64,000 nucleotides of DNA, taken from positions 35,347-99,346 of the forward strand of contig JAJZGG010000002.1 of NCBI GenBank assembly GCA_021804965.1, written 5' to 3'. The notes under the pieces are model-generated. The model ran no database searches. It saw nothing but the letters and a program-made list of their open reading frames with translations, and was not told the DNA's origin. A program made the translations under genes and the position numbers. The stretch is from Acidobacteriota bacterium (lineage in GTDB: Bacteria > Acidobacteriota > Terriglobia > Terriglobales > Acidobacteriaceae). The first letter of the stretch is position 1; each line of letters begins with the position of its first letter. Shown here piece by piece: positions 50,831 through 60,162 of the stretch.

Positions 50831-52336
50831 CTAGATGCCACCGCTGCTGCTGCTGCTGCTGCTTCCACTTCCGCCGTCGCCGCTTTCCGGTGTCTCGGGC
50901 GCCTGGATCTGTGCCACCTTGGTGGCATAGAGCGTAAAGACTCCGGGGCTGGTCTGCAGCAGATAGCCATGCACCTCGATGCTGGCACCGGCTGCCAGAG
51001 CCGTGAAAGTGCTTTCCGTCATTCCGTTGCCATATTCCGTCGCCGAGCTGGTCATGGCATTCAGCGTCACGAGATTGCCATAGGTCGTCAGGAACGAGGG
51101 GACGGCAATGTTGAGGGAGAAGCTGTAGTTGGGTGAGGTTCCCGTTGGCGTGGCACCCAGGGTGGCTGGAATGCTTTCCGCCGCCAGCATGATCTGCATG
51201 GCATTCAGCGCAGGAGTGGAGCCGGTGCTGGATGCAGCGCCGCTGACCGTCACCGATTCTCCGGGGAACAGATCGGCAGTTCCGAAGGAAGAGGCAGTGA
51301 GGCCGGCGTTGATGGCGTCTTCCGGCAGTGCATACGTCGTGGAAGGCGACAGATTGACGGTAAGCGCTGCATTCGTATTGGCCATGCCCGATCCGAAGCT
51401 TTCGCGTGGCAACATTGTGAAACTGGTCACAGCTCCACCGCTGCTGTTCACCGTAAGGATGATGCCCTTCGCTCCGTTCTGATCCTGACCGCTGGAGGAT
51501 GCATTGGATGTGAGCGTGATCGAGGTGGCAAGGATGGTTCCATCCGTCTGCGTCTGGCCCATCACCTGCACAATTGCTCCGGGAAGAATGCTGTTCAGCG
51601 CAACGCCGGCGGGCAACTGAGTGCTGCTGTTGACGGTGAACGTGAACTGCTTTCCAGAGTCGCCGGACTGCACCACAATGGAGGTTGCGCTGAGGGAGAC
51701 GACACTGCCATTGACCTCAACCTGCCGGTCTCCGGGGTTCTCCGAGCCCACCTGTGCGCCCATCGTGTTGATGGCCGGGGTAAAGGTCACGGTGCTGCCG
51801 GAGATGCTGAACGACTGCGCCAGATTGAAGGCAAGCTGCAGCTGCACTTCTCCGGTGGAGTTGACCGTAAGACTGGGCGACAGGGCAACGGTCACGGTGG
51901 GATTACTCAACGTTGCAGTCGCCGTGGTGACGACTCCATTGGCATTGGTATAGACCACCGTTGCGGCGCTGACGGTCAGGGTGACAGAGCTGTAGGTTCC
52001 GCTGGCCAGGCTGGAAAATTCGATCGGTTCCTGCACGGCACCCAGGCCGGACAGCTCCACCGTGACGGGATTGGTCAACACGGAGACAGGGGTGGCACCG
52101 GTTGCTCCAGTGGATACAGAAACAGAAGAGATGGTCACACGTGCGGAGAGAATGTTCCCAAGCGGTGCATCGCTGACGGTCAGTACCATGGGAGCTGCCG
52201 TGGAGGAGCCGGAGCCACCGGCACCTGTGGTATTGGTTAACATGCCGTTGCTGCCAGATCCGCAACCGGCCAGCAGCACCATGGCTGCCAGACTCACTGC
52301 GGAGACATATTTGACGAGGGGGATTGGATGTTGCAT
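50831..52336 (-). CDS. Large DUF4382-type exported lipoprotein
   Basis: 501 residues. The lipobox LLAGC (near residue 25) follows a signal helix. The mature protein is Ser/Thr/Gly/Val-rich and beta-repetitive; VLTVSDAPLGNILSARVTISSVSV near 50 is the DUF4382 opening motif, with later OB-like repeats (VEVNGSVVSLSATSIVVQSG, VQVMGQTQTDGTILATSITLT) resembling DUF5666 units. The C-terminus is a GDGGSGSSSS tail. Such proteins sit on the outer membrane; function is unknown. AGGAG lies six bases before ATG 52336. Confidence 0.78.
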   Translation of the reverse strand: MQHPIPLVKYVSAVSLAAMVLLAGCGSGSNGMLTNTTGAGGSGSSTAAPMVLTVSDAPLGNILSARVTISSVSVSTGATGATPVSVLTNPVTVELSGLGAVQEPIEFSSLASGTYSSVTLTVSAATVVYTNANGVVTTATATLSNPTVTVALSPSLTVNSTGEVQLQLAFNLAQSFSISGSTVTFTPAINTMGAQVGSENPGDRQVEVNGSVVSLSATSIVVQSGDSGKQFTFTVNSSTQLPAGVALNSILPGAIVQVMGQTQTDGTILATSITLTSNASSSGQDQNGAKGIILTVNSSGGAVTSFTMLPRESFGSGMANTNAALTVNLSPSTTYALPEDAINAGLTASSFGTADLFPGESVTVSGAASSTGSTPALNAMQIMLAAESIPATLGATPTGTSPNYSFSLNIAVPSFLTTYGNLVTLNAMTSSATEYGNGMTESTFTALAAGASIEVHGYLLQTSPGVFTLYATKVAQIQAPETPESGDGGSGSSSSSSSGGI

Positions 52337-52568
52337 CTTGATCTCCTGGTATATTTCGGCGCCCACGACGCATCGCAAGCTGCCGACGAATCGAGCCTGG
52401 ATGGAACTTGGTACCAACATGTATCCGGACTTGTTACCAGCTTAGACTCAGCGGCACCGTCGAGGTCGCCCTCACCGCTCATGAAGTTTCCATGACAGAC
52501 AAAATCGGGAAAATGTATTATCAAATCGCGCATTGCAGAGGGGCTGTCTCTTGCGATAGCGTGACCGC

Positions 52569-53360
52569 ATGCGTGGTTTTTCTTTGGATTTGTCAGGCCG
52601 TGTTGCTCTGGTTACCGGCGGGTCGCGCGGCATCGGCCGGGCTACCGTCCGCCTGCTTGCTTCGGCAGGTGCCCGGGTGGTGTTCAGCTATCGAACAGCG
52701 GCGCAGCAGGCAGCAGAGCTTGTGGCGGAGTGTGGCGGAGAGCAGCGTTGTGTTGCTCTTTGCCAGGAGCTGTCCTCCGCGCAGGATGGTGGGAGTCTGG
52801 TCGAGGCTGCGACGCGTGTCTTTGGACGGCTGGATTGCCTGATCGTGAACCATGGCGTCTGGCCGCCCCACGATGCACCGATTGCCGCAATGTCCGATGC
52901 GCAATGGAAGAGTACGCTGGCCATCAACCTGGATTCCGTCTTTGGGCTGGTGCGTGCTGCCGTCGCACAGATGGAGAAGCAGTCGCCTGCATCGGATGGA
53001 ATACGCGGCCACATCGTGCTCATCAGCTCCACGGCAGGGCAACGCGGAGAGGCCTTCCATGCCGACTACGCCGTCACCAAAGGCGCACTGATCAGCCTGA
53101 CCAAAAGTCTTTCCTCAGAGCTTGCGCCGCGCGGAATTCGGGTCAACTGCGTTGCTCCAGGATGGGTGGCCACGGAGATGTCCGCAGCCGCTCTTGAAGA
53201 CCCGCAGCGCGGCCCCCAGATTGCCGCCGCCATTCCTGTGGGCCGAGCCGGAACCGCCGAAGAGATTGCTGCTCCGGTCGTGTTTCTGTGCACTCCGCAT
53301 GCCGGATTCATCTCCGGCGAGGTACTCAACGTGAACGGCGGTGCCGTTCTGGTGGGTTGA
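52569..53360 (+). CDS. Short-chain dehydrogenase/reductase (FabG-like)
   Basis: 263 residues. NAD(P)-binding GGSRGIGRA near residue 18, NHGVWPP, the catalytic Ser in VLISSTAGQRG, YxxxK in DYAVTKG, and the C-terminal PVGRAGTAEEIAAPVVFL are those of FabG-type SDRs. It could act as a 3-oxoacyl-ACP reductase or a sugar/alcohol dehydrogenase. The stop TGA shares its last base with the ATG of the next gene. No SD is clear at ATG 52569. Confidence 0.87.
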   Translation: MRGFSLDLSGRVALVTGGSRGIGRATVRLLASAGARVVFSYRTAAQQAAELVAECGGEQRCVALCQELSSAQDGGSLVEAATRVFGRLDCLIVNHGVWPPHDAPIAAMSDAQWKSTLAINLDSVFGLVRAAVAQMEKQSPASDGIRGHIVLISSTAGQRGEAFHADYAVTKGALISLTKSLSSELAPRGIRVNCVAPGWVATEMSAAALEDPQRGPQIAAAIPVGRAGTAEEIAAPVVFLCTPHAGFISGEVLNVNGGAVLVG

Positions 53361-54184
53361 TGCGTTTCCGCGAGCTCAAGTGCGTCGCCGGAAGCCTGCT
53401 GATGGCCGCCATTCTGTTCGTGGTGCCGCTGTCCGTGCCACTTGCTGCCCAGGATGCCGCCACCCTGAACAATGCCGCTCCGGATAATGCTGCACACGCG
53501 CGAAAGCTTCTCGAACAGATGAAGCAGGCACTTGGCGGCGATCTCTGGCTGCAGATGCCAAACTACGAGTGGTGGGGGACAACCGCGGAGTTCTTTCACG
53601 GAACCCCGAACGGCATTCGTACGCAGTTCTGGTACTTTCATCAGGCTCCGGATCAGGATCGCTGGGAATTTACCAAACATCGGGATGATATCCAGTTGAT
53701 TGGCCCCACGCAGGGCTGGGAAATCACCTATCGCGGATTGCATGCGTTGCCGAAGGAGCAGGTGGAGGATGCACTGCGACGCCGTGCGCACTCCCTTGAG
53801 ACCGTGATGCACCTCTGGTTTCCCGATGCACGCACCCTGCTGACCTACGACGGACAGCAGCTTGCCGAACGTCATCTGGCCGATCAGGTCACGCTGCTTT
53901 CTGCTGACAATGACTCCGTCACCCTGCAACTGGATGCCCAGACCCATCTTCCCTTGCGCCGTATCTTTCGCTGGCGCGACCCCGTCTACAAGGACAAAAA
54001 TCAGGAAGTGGAGGAGTACGACAACTATCGGGTGGTGGACGGTATTGCCACCCCCTACAGCATCACGGAATATCACAACGGTGAAATGACGCGTGAGCTA
54101 TTCCTGCTTGGCGCAGAATATGATCGCAGTCTGCCTGCGGATGAATTTGATCCCCAGGCAACGGCTCGGCGCATCGTAAAGTAG
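53360..54184 (+). CDS. Exported hypothetical protein, LolA-like outer-membrane-associated fold
   Basis: About 274 residues with a signal peptide (SLLMAAILFVVPLSVPLAAQ, ending near residue 31). The mature region opens with HARKLLEQMKQALGGDLWLQM, then Trp-rich strands (YEWWGTTAEFFHG, RTQFWYFHQAPDQDRWEFTKHRD) and a LolA/outer-membrane-lipoprotein-sorting-like pattern (QLDAQTHLPLRRIFRWRDPVYKDKNQEVEEYDNYRVVDGI). It is translationally coupled to the SDR gene (TGATG). The role is unknown. Confidence 0.65.
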   Translation: MRFRELKCVAGSLLMAAILFVVPLSVPLAAQDAATLNNAAPDNAAHARKLLEQMKQALGGDLWLQMPNYEWWGTTAEFFHGTPNGIRTQFWYFHQAPDQDRWEFTKHRDDIQLIGPTQGWEITYRGLHALPKEQVEDALRRRAHSLETVMHLWFPDARTLLTYDGQQLAERHLADQVTLLSADNDSVTLQLDAQTHLPLRRIFRWRDPVYKDKNQEVEEYDNYRVVDGIATPYSITEYHNGEMTRELFLLGAEYDRSLPADEFDPQATARRIVK

Positions 54185-54311
54185 GCTGGCCGGAAGAAGC
54201 AGGCCCCAAGTCTTTTGCCGGGATTCGATCGCAGATCGACATCCGGATTCGCATGCAATTTATAATCAGTGCTTGCGCCACAGGCGCGTATCTTGCACTT
54301 TGGAGTCCCGG

Positions 54312-54800
54312 ATGAGTGACGCACCTCAGACAATGGACATCAGCCAGGTGATGGACTATCTGCCGCACCGCTACCCTTTTCTGCTCATTGATCGCGTGGT
54401 GGGTTTTGAGCGGGCGAAGCGCATCACCGCCATCAAGAACGTGACCATCAATGAAGAGTTTTTCAACGGTCACTTTCCCGGTCATCCCATCATGCCGGGC
54501 GTTCTGGTGGTGGAGGCCATGGCACAGGCTGGCTGCATCCTGCTGCTGCAGGAGATCGCCGATCGCAATTCGAAGCTGGTTGTCTTTACCGGAATTGAGA
54601 ATGCCAAGTTTCGCCGTCCCGTCACCCCGGGCGATCAGTTGCGGATCGAAGTGGAAGTGCTCAGCTTCCGTCCGCGTCAGGGACGCATGGAGGGCAAGGC
54701 GTATATCGGAGACAAGCTGGCGTGCGAAGCAACGCTTACCTGTGCCGTGGTTCCTCGTCGCGCCTCCGGTGGCTCACCGGAATCGAGCGTGATCGCGTGA
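54312..54800 (+). CDS. fabZ: (3R)-hydroxyacyl-ACP dehydratase FabZ
   Basis: 162 residues. The hot-dog fold with the catalytic His in FNGHFPGHPIMPGVLVVEAMAQAGC and the opening DYLPHRYPFLLIDRV is diagnostic. FabZ dehydrates 3-hydroxyacyl-ACP and is often linked to lpxA. GGAG lies six bases before ATG 54312. Its stop overlaps the lpxA start (GTGA), so the two are coupled. Confidence 0.96.
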   Translation: MSDAPQTMDISQVMDYLPHRYPFLLIDRVVGFERAKRITAIKNVTINEEFFNGHFPGHPIMPGVLVVEAMAQAGCILLLQEIADRNSKLVVFTGIENAKFRRPVTPGDQLRIEVEVLSFRPRQGRMEGKAYIGDKLACEATLTCAVVPRRASGGSPESSVIA

Positions 54801-55594
54801 GTGTGCATCCCAGTTCGGTGATTGCTCCAGGCGCAGTGATCCCGGAGTCCTGCGAGATTGGTCCCTTCTGCACTATTGGGCCCAACGTCGTGATGGGGGA
54901 AGGGAATCGACTCATTTCCCATGTGGTTCTGGATGGTCATACGCGAATTGGGGACCACAATCTTGTCTATCCCTTCTCCTCGATTGGCATTGCTCCGCAG
55001 GACCTGAAGTACCACGGTGAGCCCACACTCACCGAAGTGGGCTCTCGCAATACGATTCGCGAATCCGTCACCATTTCCCGCGGAACGGAAAAAGGCGGCG
55101 GCATCACGCGACTCGGCTCCGATTGTCTGCTGATGGCGTATGTGCACATTGGACACGACAGCTCGGTGGGCAGTCACTGCATCCTTGCCAATGCCGCCAC
55201 ACTGGCCGGACACGTCGTCGTGGAAGACTACGCCACGGTGGGCGCTTTCAGTCCGGTGCATCAATTCTGTACCGTTGGCAGATATGCGTATATCGGCGGT
55301 GGCACCATCGTCACCCAGGATGTGTTGCCCTTCTCGCTGACGAGTGCGCGCCGGGAGAACAAGGCATTCGGCATCAACAAAGTCGGTCTGCAGCGGCGTG
55401 GTTTCAGCACGGGGCGTTTGAAGCAGCTCCATTCTGCATTTCGACTTCTGCTTGCAGCGAAGTTGAACACTTCAGAAGCGCTGGAGCGCATCCGGGCACT
55501 GGCCGCATCCTGCCAGGAGGATGCCGAGGCGCATGCCGATCTGGAATTGCTCATTCACTGTATTGAGCGCAGCCAGCGTGGAGTCATCAAGTGA
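54797..55594 (+). CDS. lpxA: UDP-N-acetylglucosamine acyltransferase LpxA
   Basis: 265 residues: a left-handed beta-helix with hexapeptide repeats (VIAPGAVIPESCEIGPFCTIGPNVVMG) and the LpxA-specific HIGHDSSVGSHCILAN and NKVGLQRRGFS segments, ending in a helical C-terminus. It catalyses the first step of lipid A synthesis. The start GTG 54797 overlaps the fabZ stop. Its stop overlaps the lpxI start. Confidence 0.95.
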   Translation: MSVHPSSVIAPGAVIPESCEIGPFCTIGPNVVMGEGNRLISHVVLDGHTRIGDHNLVYPFSSIGIAPQDLKYHGEPTLTEVGSRNTIRESVTISRGTEKGGGITRLGSDCLLMAYVHIGHDSSVGSHCILANAATLAGHVVVEDYATVGAFSPVHQFCTVGRYAYIGGGTIVTQDVLPFSLTSARRENKAFGINKVGLQRRGFSTGRLKQLHSAFRLLLAAKLNTSEALERIRALAASCQEDAEAHADLELLIHCIERSQRGVIK

Positions 55595-56460
55595 GCGAGC
55601 TTACGGGGGAACGCCTCGGGCTCATCGCAGGCAATGGCCGTTTCCCGTTTTTGCTTCTGGATGCAGCGCGTGCTGCCGGCCTTACCGTGGTGGTTGCCGC
55701 CATTCGCGAAGAAACAGATCCGGAGATGGATCGTCGCGCCGCAGCAGATGCTGCCATTCACGTTCACTGGTTGTCGCTGGGTGAGCTGTCGCGCCTGATC
55801 GACACCTTCCATCGCGAGGGGGTTTCGCAGGCTGTCATGGCCGGGCAGGTCCGTCACAAGCAGATCTTCTCGTCCATCCGTCCGGATTGGAGGCTGGCCA
55901 AGCTGCTGCTCAGCCTGCGCACCCGTTCCACAGATATGCTGCTTGGCGCCGTTGCGCGGGTGCTCGCCGATGAAGGGATCGAGCTGATCTCATCGACGGC
56001 GTTTCTGGAGCCATTGCTGGCCCGTGAGGGAGTTCTGACCGAACGCAAGCCCAGCGAGGACGAGGAATGCAATATTCGCTACGGCCTCGGCGTGGCACAG
56101 GGGCTGGCGGCCTGGGATATTGGACAGACTGTCGTGATTGCAGCGCAGGCATGCGTGGCCGTGGAAGCCATGGAAGGTACGGATGCCACCATTCTTCGCG
56201 CCGGGCAGTTGATGGCGTCGCTGGACCAGGATGCTTCCACACTGCAGCGGTCGCTGACCGTGATCAAGCAGGCCAAGCCCAATCAGGACATGCGCTTCGA
56301 TGTGCCGGTCATTGGTCAGCGAACGTTGGAGTCCATGGTGCAGGCCGGGGCCACCTGCCTGGCTATCGAGGCGGATCGAACCCTGCTTTTTGATCGCAGC
56401 ACAATTCTCGACATTGCCAACCGCGCCGGCATTGCCATAGTAGCCATTCCACGCGGATAA
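55591..56460 (+). CDS. lpxI: UDP-2,3-diacylglucosamine pyrophosphatase LpxI
   Basis: 289 residues of the LpxI (DUF1009) family. GLIAGNGRFPFLLLDAARAAG opens the N-domain, and MAGQVRHKQIFS, ALAxxGIEL-type strands and the C-domain LKQAKPNQDMRFDVPVIGQRTLE with ARAGAT-like CLAIEADRTLLFDR follow. It makes lipid X from UDP-2,3-diacylglucosamine, replacing LpxH. GTG 55591 overlaps the lpxA stop by four bases. The three genes fabZ-lpxA-lpxI form one coupled unit. Confidence 0.95.
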   Translation: MSELTGERLGLIAGNGRFPFLLLDAARAAGLTVVVAAIREETDPEMDRRAAADAAIHVHWLSLGELSRLIDTFHREGVSQAVMAGQVRHKQIFSSIRPDWRLAKLLLSLRTRSTDMLLGAVARVLADEGIELISSTAFLEPLLAREGVLTERKPSEDEECNIRYGLGVAQGLAAWDIGQTVVIAAQACVAVEAMEGTDATILRAGQLMASLDQDASTLQRSLTVIKQAKPNQDMRFDVPVIGQRTLESMVQAGATCLAIEADRTLLFDRSTILDIANRAGIAIVAIPRG

Positions 56461-56556
56461 TCGTGTCGTGACGGAAATCGGATCGGTTCATGCTTCCCTT
56501 TGCCTTGTCGCGATCCATTCCCTTGCGTATTCTGCCCTCCACAGGAGCAAACCATC

Positions 56557-57090
56557 ATGAAAAAGTTCGCCATTCTCGTCGCTGCGCTGTGCTGTCTGGC
56601 GGTCGCTCCGGCCTTCGCTGCCGATCCGCTGCAGCCCGGAGCCATGGCTCCCGGCTTCACACTTCCCTCGCAGAGCAATACTCCCATCAGCCTCTCGCAG
56701 TATCGGGGGAAGTGGGTTGTGCTCTATTTCTATCCCAAGGACATGACGCCGGGCTGCACCCTGGAAGCGCATAACTTCCAACGCGACCTTTCCAAATTCA
56801 CGGCAGCTCATGCCGTCATCCTCGGCGTCAGCCTCGATACACCCCAGAGCCACGCCACGTTCTGCACGAAGGAGAGCCTCACCTTCAAGCTGCTGGCAGA
56901 TCCCAACCACAAGGTCGTGGATGCCTACGGGGTTCCCGTGCATCATTACGGCATTATCAATATCGCCTCGCGGCAGACGTTTCTCATCAATCCGGAAGGC
57001 AAGATCGTCAAGGTCTGGCCCGATGTCGATAAGGACCTCAAGGACCACAGCACGCAGGTGCTGGCTGCCATTCGCGAGGATGGAAAGTAG
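56557..57090 (+). CDS. Exported peroxiredoxin (BCP/PrxQ-like)
   Basis: About 177 residues. A signal peptide (MKKFAILVAALCCLAVAPAFA) precedes an AhpC/TSA fold with the peroxidatic Cys in DMTPGCTLEAHNF. The usual PrxQ resolving Cys five residues later is His (EAHNF); another Cys (ATFCTKESL) lies further on. It likely reduces peroxides in the periplasm. CAGGAG lies nine bases before ATG 56557. A strong bidirectional terminator follows. Confidence 0.87.
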   Translation: MKKFAILVAALCCLAVAPAFAADPLQPGAMAPGFTLPSQSNTPISLSQYRGKWVVLYFYPKDMTPGCTLEAHNFQRDLSKFTAAHAVILGVSLDTPQSHATFCTKESLTFKLLADPNHKVVDAYGVPVHHYGIINIASRQTFLINPEGKIVKVWPDVDKDLKDHSTQVLAAIREDGK

Positions 57091-57126
57091 CCATCGGTCC
57101 ACGCGTATCGCGGTACGCGCTGGAAC

Positions 57127-57169
57127 GCAAAAAGGCCCGAGTGCAGAATATGCATTCGGGCCTTTTTGC
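57127..57169. terminator. Bidirectional intrinsic terminator
   Basis: A long stem (GCAAAAAGGCCCGAGTGCA pairing with TGCATTCGGGCCTTTTTGC, one G-U pair) with a five-base loop lies between the convergent peroxiredoxin and histone H1-like genes. A-runs and T-runs flank the GC core on both strands. Confidence 0.9.
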
Positions 57170-57199
57170 TTGCCTTGGTAATGCGGTTGGGCCGCGCCG

Positions 57200-57979
57200 T
57201 TACTTGGCTGCCGGCTTCTTTGCAGCAGCTTTCTTTGCGGGAGCTGCCTTCTTTGCCGGTGCGGCCTTCTTGGCCGGAGCAGCCTTCTTGGCCGGAGCAG
57301 CCTTCTTGGCGACAGCCTTCTTTGCAGGAGCTGCCTTCTTGGCTGCCGGTTTCGGAGCAGCTTTCTTGGCAACTGCCTTCTTGGCCGGAGCAGCCTTCTT
57401 GGCTACGGGCTTCTTGGCTGCAACCTTCTTCACTGCAGCCTTCTTTGCCGGTGCCTTTGCCACGGCCTTCTTTGCTGCCGGTTTCGGAGCAGCCTTCTTG
57501 GCTGCCGGTTTCTTCACTTCAGGTTTCTTAGCTGCTTTGGGAGCTGCCACAGGTATACCTCTCTTGGTGGATTTGCTGGTGCCTTTGCTTACTGCAGCTT
57601 TCGCTGCAGTCTTGCCGCCGCTTTTTGCACCAGAACTACTCTGCTTGTTTGCGGCAGACTTTGTCGCGGCAGACTTCACCGCAGATGTCTTTGCTGAAAC
57701 CGATGTCTTTGCTGGAATCCTGGATGCTGTCTTAGCAGTCAGCTTTGCAGCCGGCTTCTTTGCGGATGCCCGGCGTGCCTTCGCTGCGGGCATCGGTGCG
57801 GAGGCGTCCACGGGAACGGCAACAATCATGACCGCCTCGGTGATCAGCAGGCTGTCCCCCATCTCCGCGCTGGGTGCCGGATCGTCCTGCAATTCCACAT
57901 CCTGCGCAGGCTGAAATGTCGGGGGTGCGAAACCATCGCCCGAATCGCTTGCAGCATATACGCGGATCATCCGATTCAT
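57200..57979 (-). CDS. Histone H1-like Ala/Lys-rich DNA-binding protein
   Basis: 259 residues. The first 60 or so residues are mixed with acidic patches (ASDSGDGFAPP, VELQDDPAPSAEMGDS); the rest is Ala/Lys/Pro repeats of the AAKKAAPAKKA type (many from about residue 150 on), the pattern of bacterial H1-like (Hc1/AlgP-like) nucleoid proteins. ATG 57979 is used because GGAGG precedes it by eight bases; ATG 58039 or 58066 have no SD. The protein probably binds DNA or RNA. It is convergent with peroxiredoxin. Confidence 0.8.
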   Translation of the reverse strand: MNRMIRVYAASDSGDGFAPPTFQPAQDVELQDDPAPSAEMGDSLLITEAVMIVAVPVDASAPMPAAKARRASAKKPAAKLTAKTASRIPAKTSVSAKTSAVKSAATKSAANKQSSSGAKSGGKTAAKAAVSKGTSKSTKRGIPVAAPKAAKKPEVKKPAAKKAAPKPAAKKAVAKAPAKKAAVKKVAAKKPVAKKAAPAKKAVAKKAAPKPAAKKAAPAKKAVAKKAAPAKKAAPAKKAAPAKKAAPAKKAAAKKPAAK

Positions 57980-58116
57980 GTTGATTTCCTCCAGCTCCTG
58001 CTCCGTGCCATACCACTCAAAAATGTTTGCCGCACTCATTTTTGCGCATACGTCATCGGCGCACATTTTAGCAATAGCTTGCTACGAAATGCGAGCACTG
58101 ACAAGTACGTAATTGA

Positions 58117-59982
58117 CTACTTCTGTGTTTTTTTTCGTTTTGTGCTGGATGTGGTCGAGGTGGACCGTTTTGATTTTCGCTGCGGATGGGCGCTCTGCGC
58201 CTGCTGTGCACGCGTGTGGCTGCTGCCACTTCCGGTGGCGTGCGCAGCCTTGCTGCGTGTCGCTTTCCCCTGCCTGCGATGTGCGCGGGAATGGCTGGAA
58301 GGCGCATGAACACTGGCTTCCGGCGCTGTCACGCGAATGCGGTCCCCGCTGCGGACGTGTGTTCCGGTCAGATGATTCCAACGCCGCAGATCAGACAGGG
58401 AAACTCCAAATCGATCCGCGATCGTCACCAATGTATCGCCGTGATGGGCACGGTAGTAGGTCGTGTGTCGACGCGGTGCAATCACCGGCGCTGCCGGAAT
58501 CACAAGTGCCGAAACGCTCTGCAGCGTGTCGTCGGACTGAAGATGATTGACGCGCGCCAGCTCTTCCACACTCACGCGATAGCTGCGTGCCACACTGGCA
58601 AGTGTGTCGTCTGCCGTGACCGTGTGGTAGCGCCACGCCGTCCGATGTTCCACCGGGATGAGGGAAATCTTTTCTTCAAAGGACGCTGCCGTGCCGGCTG
58701 GAAGATGCAGCGAGAACGGCTCGGTCAACATCTCTGCCGGTGGCGTCTGCATGCGCAGCAGCGAGGGATTCAGCGCCATGAGCTCGCGTGGATCGGCATG
58801 CACCAAATCGGCGACCAGTCGCAGATCCACCGAGTAGTTGATCTTCACCGTGTCCGTAAGCACAGGTGGGTCGATCGACAGATCATCGAAGCCGTACTGC
58901 TTTTTATTATTGGCAATGATGATGGCTGCCAGAATCTCCGGCACATAGTTCTTGGTTTCCCCCGGCAGGTTGTTGCGCTTGTACAGCTCCCAGTAGTCGG
59001 CATACCCGGTCTTCTGCACCGCGCGCTGGACGTTGCCGGCTCCCCAGTCATAGGCAGCCATGGCGAGGTACCAGTCGCCAAGCTGGTCATAGAGGAACTT
59101 CATGTAGCGCGCATAGGCACGCGTGGATTTTTCCGGATCGAAGCGCTCGTCCACATATCCATTGCGCACCAGTCCGTAGTTGCCGTGAGGCATGAACTGC
59201 CACATGCCGCCTGCGCCCGATTGCCGATTCACAACCTGAGGCTGAAAACCCGATTCCGCCACGGCGAGATAAATCAGGTCCTGCGGCACACCCTCTTCTG
59301 TCATCACGCGTTGAATCATGGAGCGATATTTTCCGCTGCGCTCCAGTGAGTGCTTCAGCGTGTTGTGGCCAATCTTGGTATTGGCAAAAAAGTTGATGAA
59401 CCCGGCAACGTAATCGTTGATGACCAGCGGCAGATCGCTGCGTGTGGTTGCCAGGTTGGCGCGTGCCCGCGCCACCAGGTTTGGATCCACGGCGAAGGTG
59501 ACATCATTGGCCACATCCGCCGGCGTGGGCTCTTCCACGGGGGCAAATCCGTTGCCCTGCTTCAGCGCCTCCATCTCCAGGCCATTCACCACATCCAGCA
59601 CATGGTTGTACTCATCCAGCAGCTGAGAGTTGGTGCGGATATCCAAACCGCTGGCGAGCATCGCATCCACTGCGGCATCAAAGTGCTTCTTGGCATCGGT
59701 CAGCTTTCCAGCTCGATAGCTTGCCTGACCCTGCTTCAGATCCGCTTCCACCTCGGCGATCAGCTGTGCAATGCGCTGTTGCTGCTCCGGCAGCGGACTC
59801 TGGCGGTCGGTTTTTCCCGCGACGTCGGAAGAGGACGGATTCTGCCCGTTGCCTTGCGCTACGGATGGTGCCGTTGCTGCCGGTGCCGGTTGGGTTCCCG
59901 TACCCTTGCAGCCAGCAAGCAAAATGGCAGTCATCAGCACAAATGTCCACGGTCGGTTCCGTGTCCAGTTCTTCCGTTTCAT
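58117..59982 (-). CDS. mltD: Membrane-bound lytic murein transglycosylase D-like lipoprotein
   Basis: 621 residues. Lipobox LLAGC near residue 25; an N-terminal helical region (coiled, 65-165); an SLT domain with the catalytic Glu in LIYLAVAESGFQPQVVNRQSGAGGMWQFMP; two or three LysM-type repeats after 420 (WRYHTVTADDTLASVARSYRV and TYYRAHHGDTLVTIADRFGV); and a basic Ser/Lys-rich tail. It cleaves peptidoglycan. AGGA lies six bases before ATG 59982. The frame is open for hundreds of codons upstream, antisense to lepA, but that part is not coding. Confidence 0.9.
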   Translation of the reverse strand: MKRKNWTRNRPWTFVLMTAILLAGCKGTGTQPAPAATAPSVAQGNGQNPSSSDVAGKTDRQSPLPEQQQRIAQLIAEVEADLKQGQASYRAGKLTDAKKHFDAAVDAMLASGLDIRTNSQLLDEYNHVLDVVNGLEMEALKQGNGFAPVEEPTPADVANDVTFAVDPNLVARARANLATTRSDLPLVINDYVAGFINFFANTKIGHNTLKHSLERSGKYRSMIQRVMTEEGVPQDLIYLAVAESGFQPQVVNRQSGAGGMWQFMPHGNYGLVRNGYVDERFDPEKSTRAYARYMKFLYDQLGDWYLAMAAYDWGAGNVQRAVQKTGYADYWELYKRNNLPGETKNYVPEILAAIIIANNKKQYGFDDLSIDPPVLTDTVKINYSVDLRLVADLVHADPRELMALNPSLLRMQTPPAEMLTEPFSLHLPAGTAASFEEKISLIPVEHRTAWRYHTVTADDTLASVARSYRVSVEELARVNHLQSDDTLQSVSALVIPAAPVIAPRRHTTYYRAHHGDTLVTIADRFGVSLSDLRRWNHLTGTHVRSGDRIRVTAPEASVHAPSSHSRAHRRQGKATRSKAAHATGSGSSHTRAQQAQSAHPQRKSKRSTSTTSSTKRKKTQK

Positions 59983-60162
59983 TTCCAGTCCTGGTGGCGA
60001 TAGTCGAAAGACCCGGAAGTGGGCACAGCGCTTCGCCAGAATCGATTCTGATGCCGTTTGCGCGGGCCGCATGACGACTAGCAACGACTCTCCCGATGAT
60101 AAGCTATCTAAGTGAGCCCAGCCTGCGGAATAGCTCCCGTGGTGCCTCTCGCCCACCCATCT

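Noticed and set aside
57220..57560. Repetitive DNA that looks like a minisatellite or CRISPR
   Set aside because: It is the coding sequence of Ala/Lys repeats in the H1-like protein, without unique spacers.
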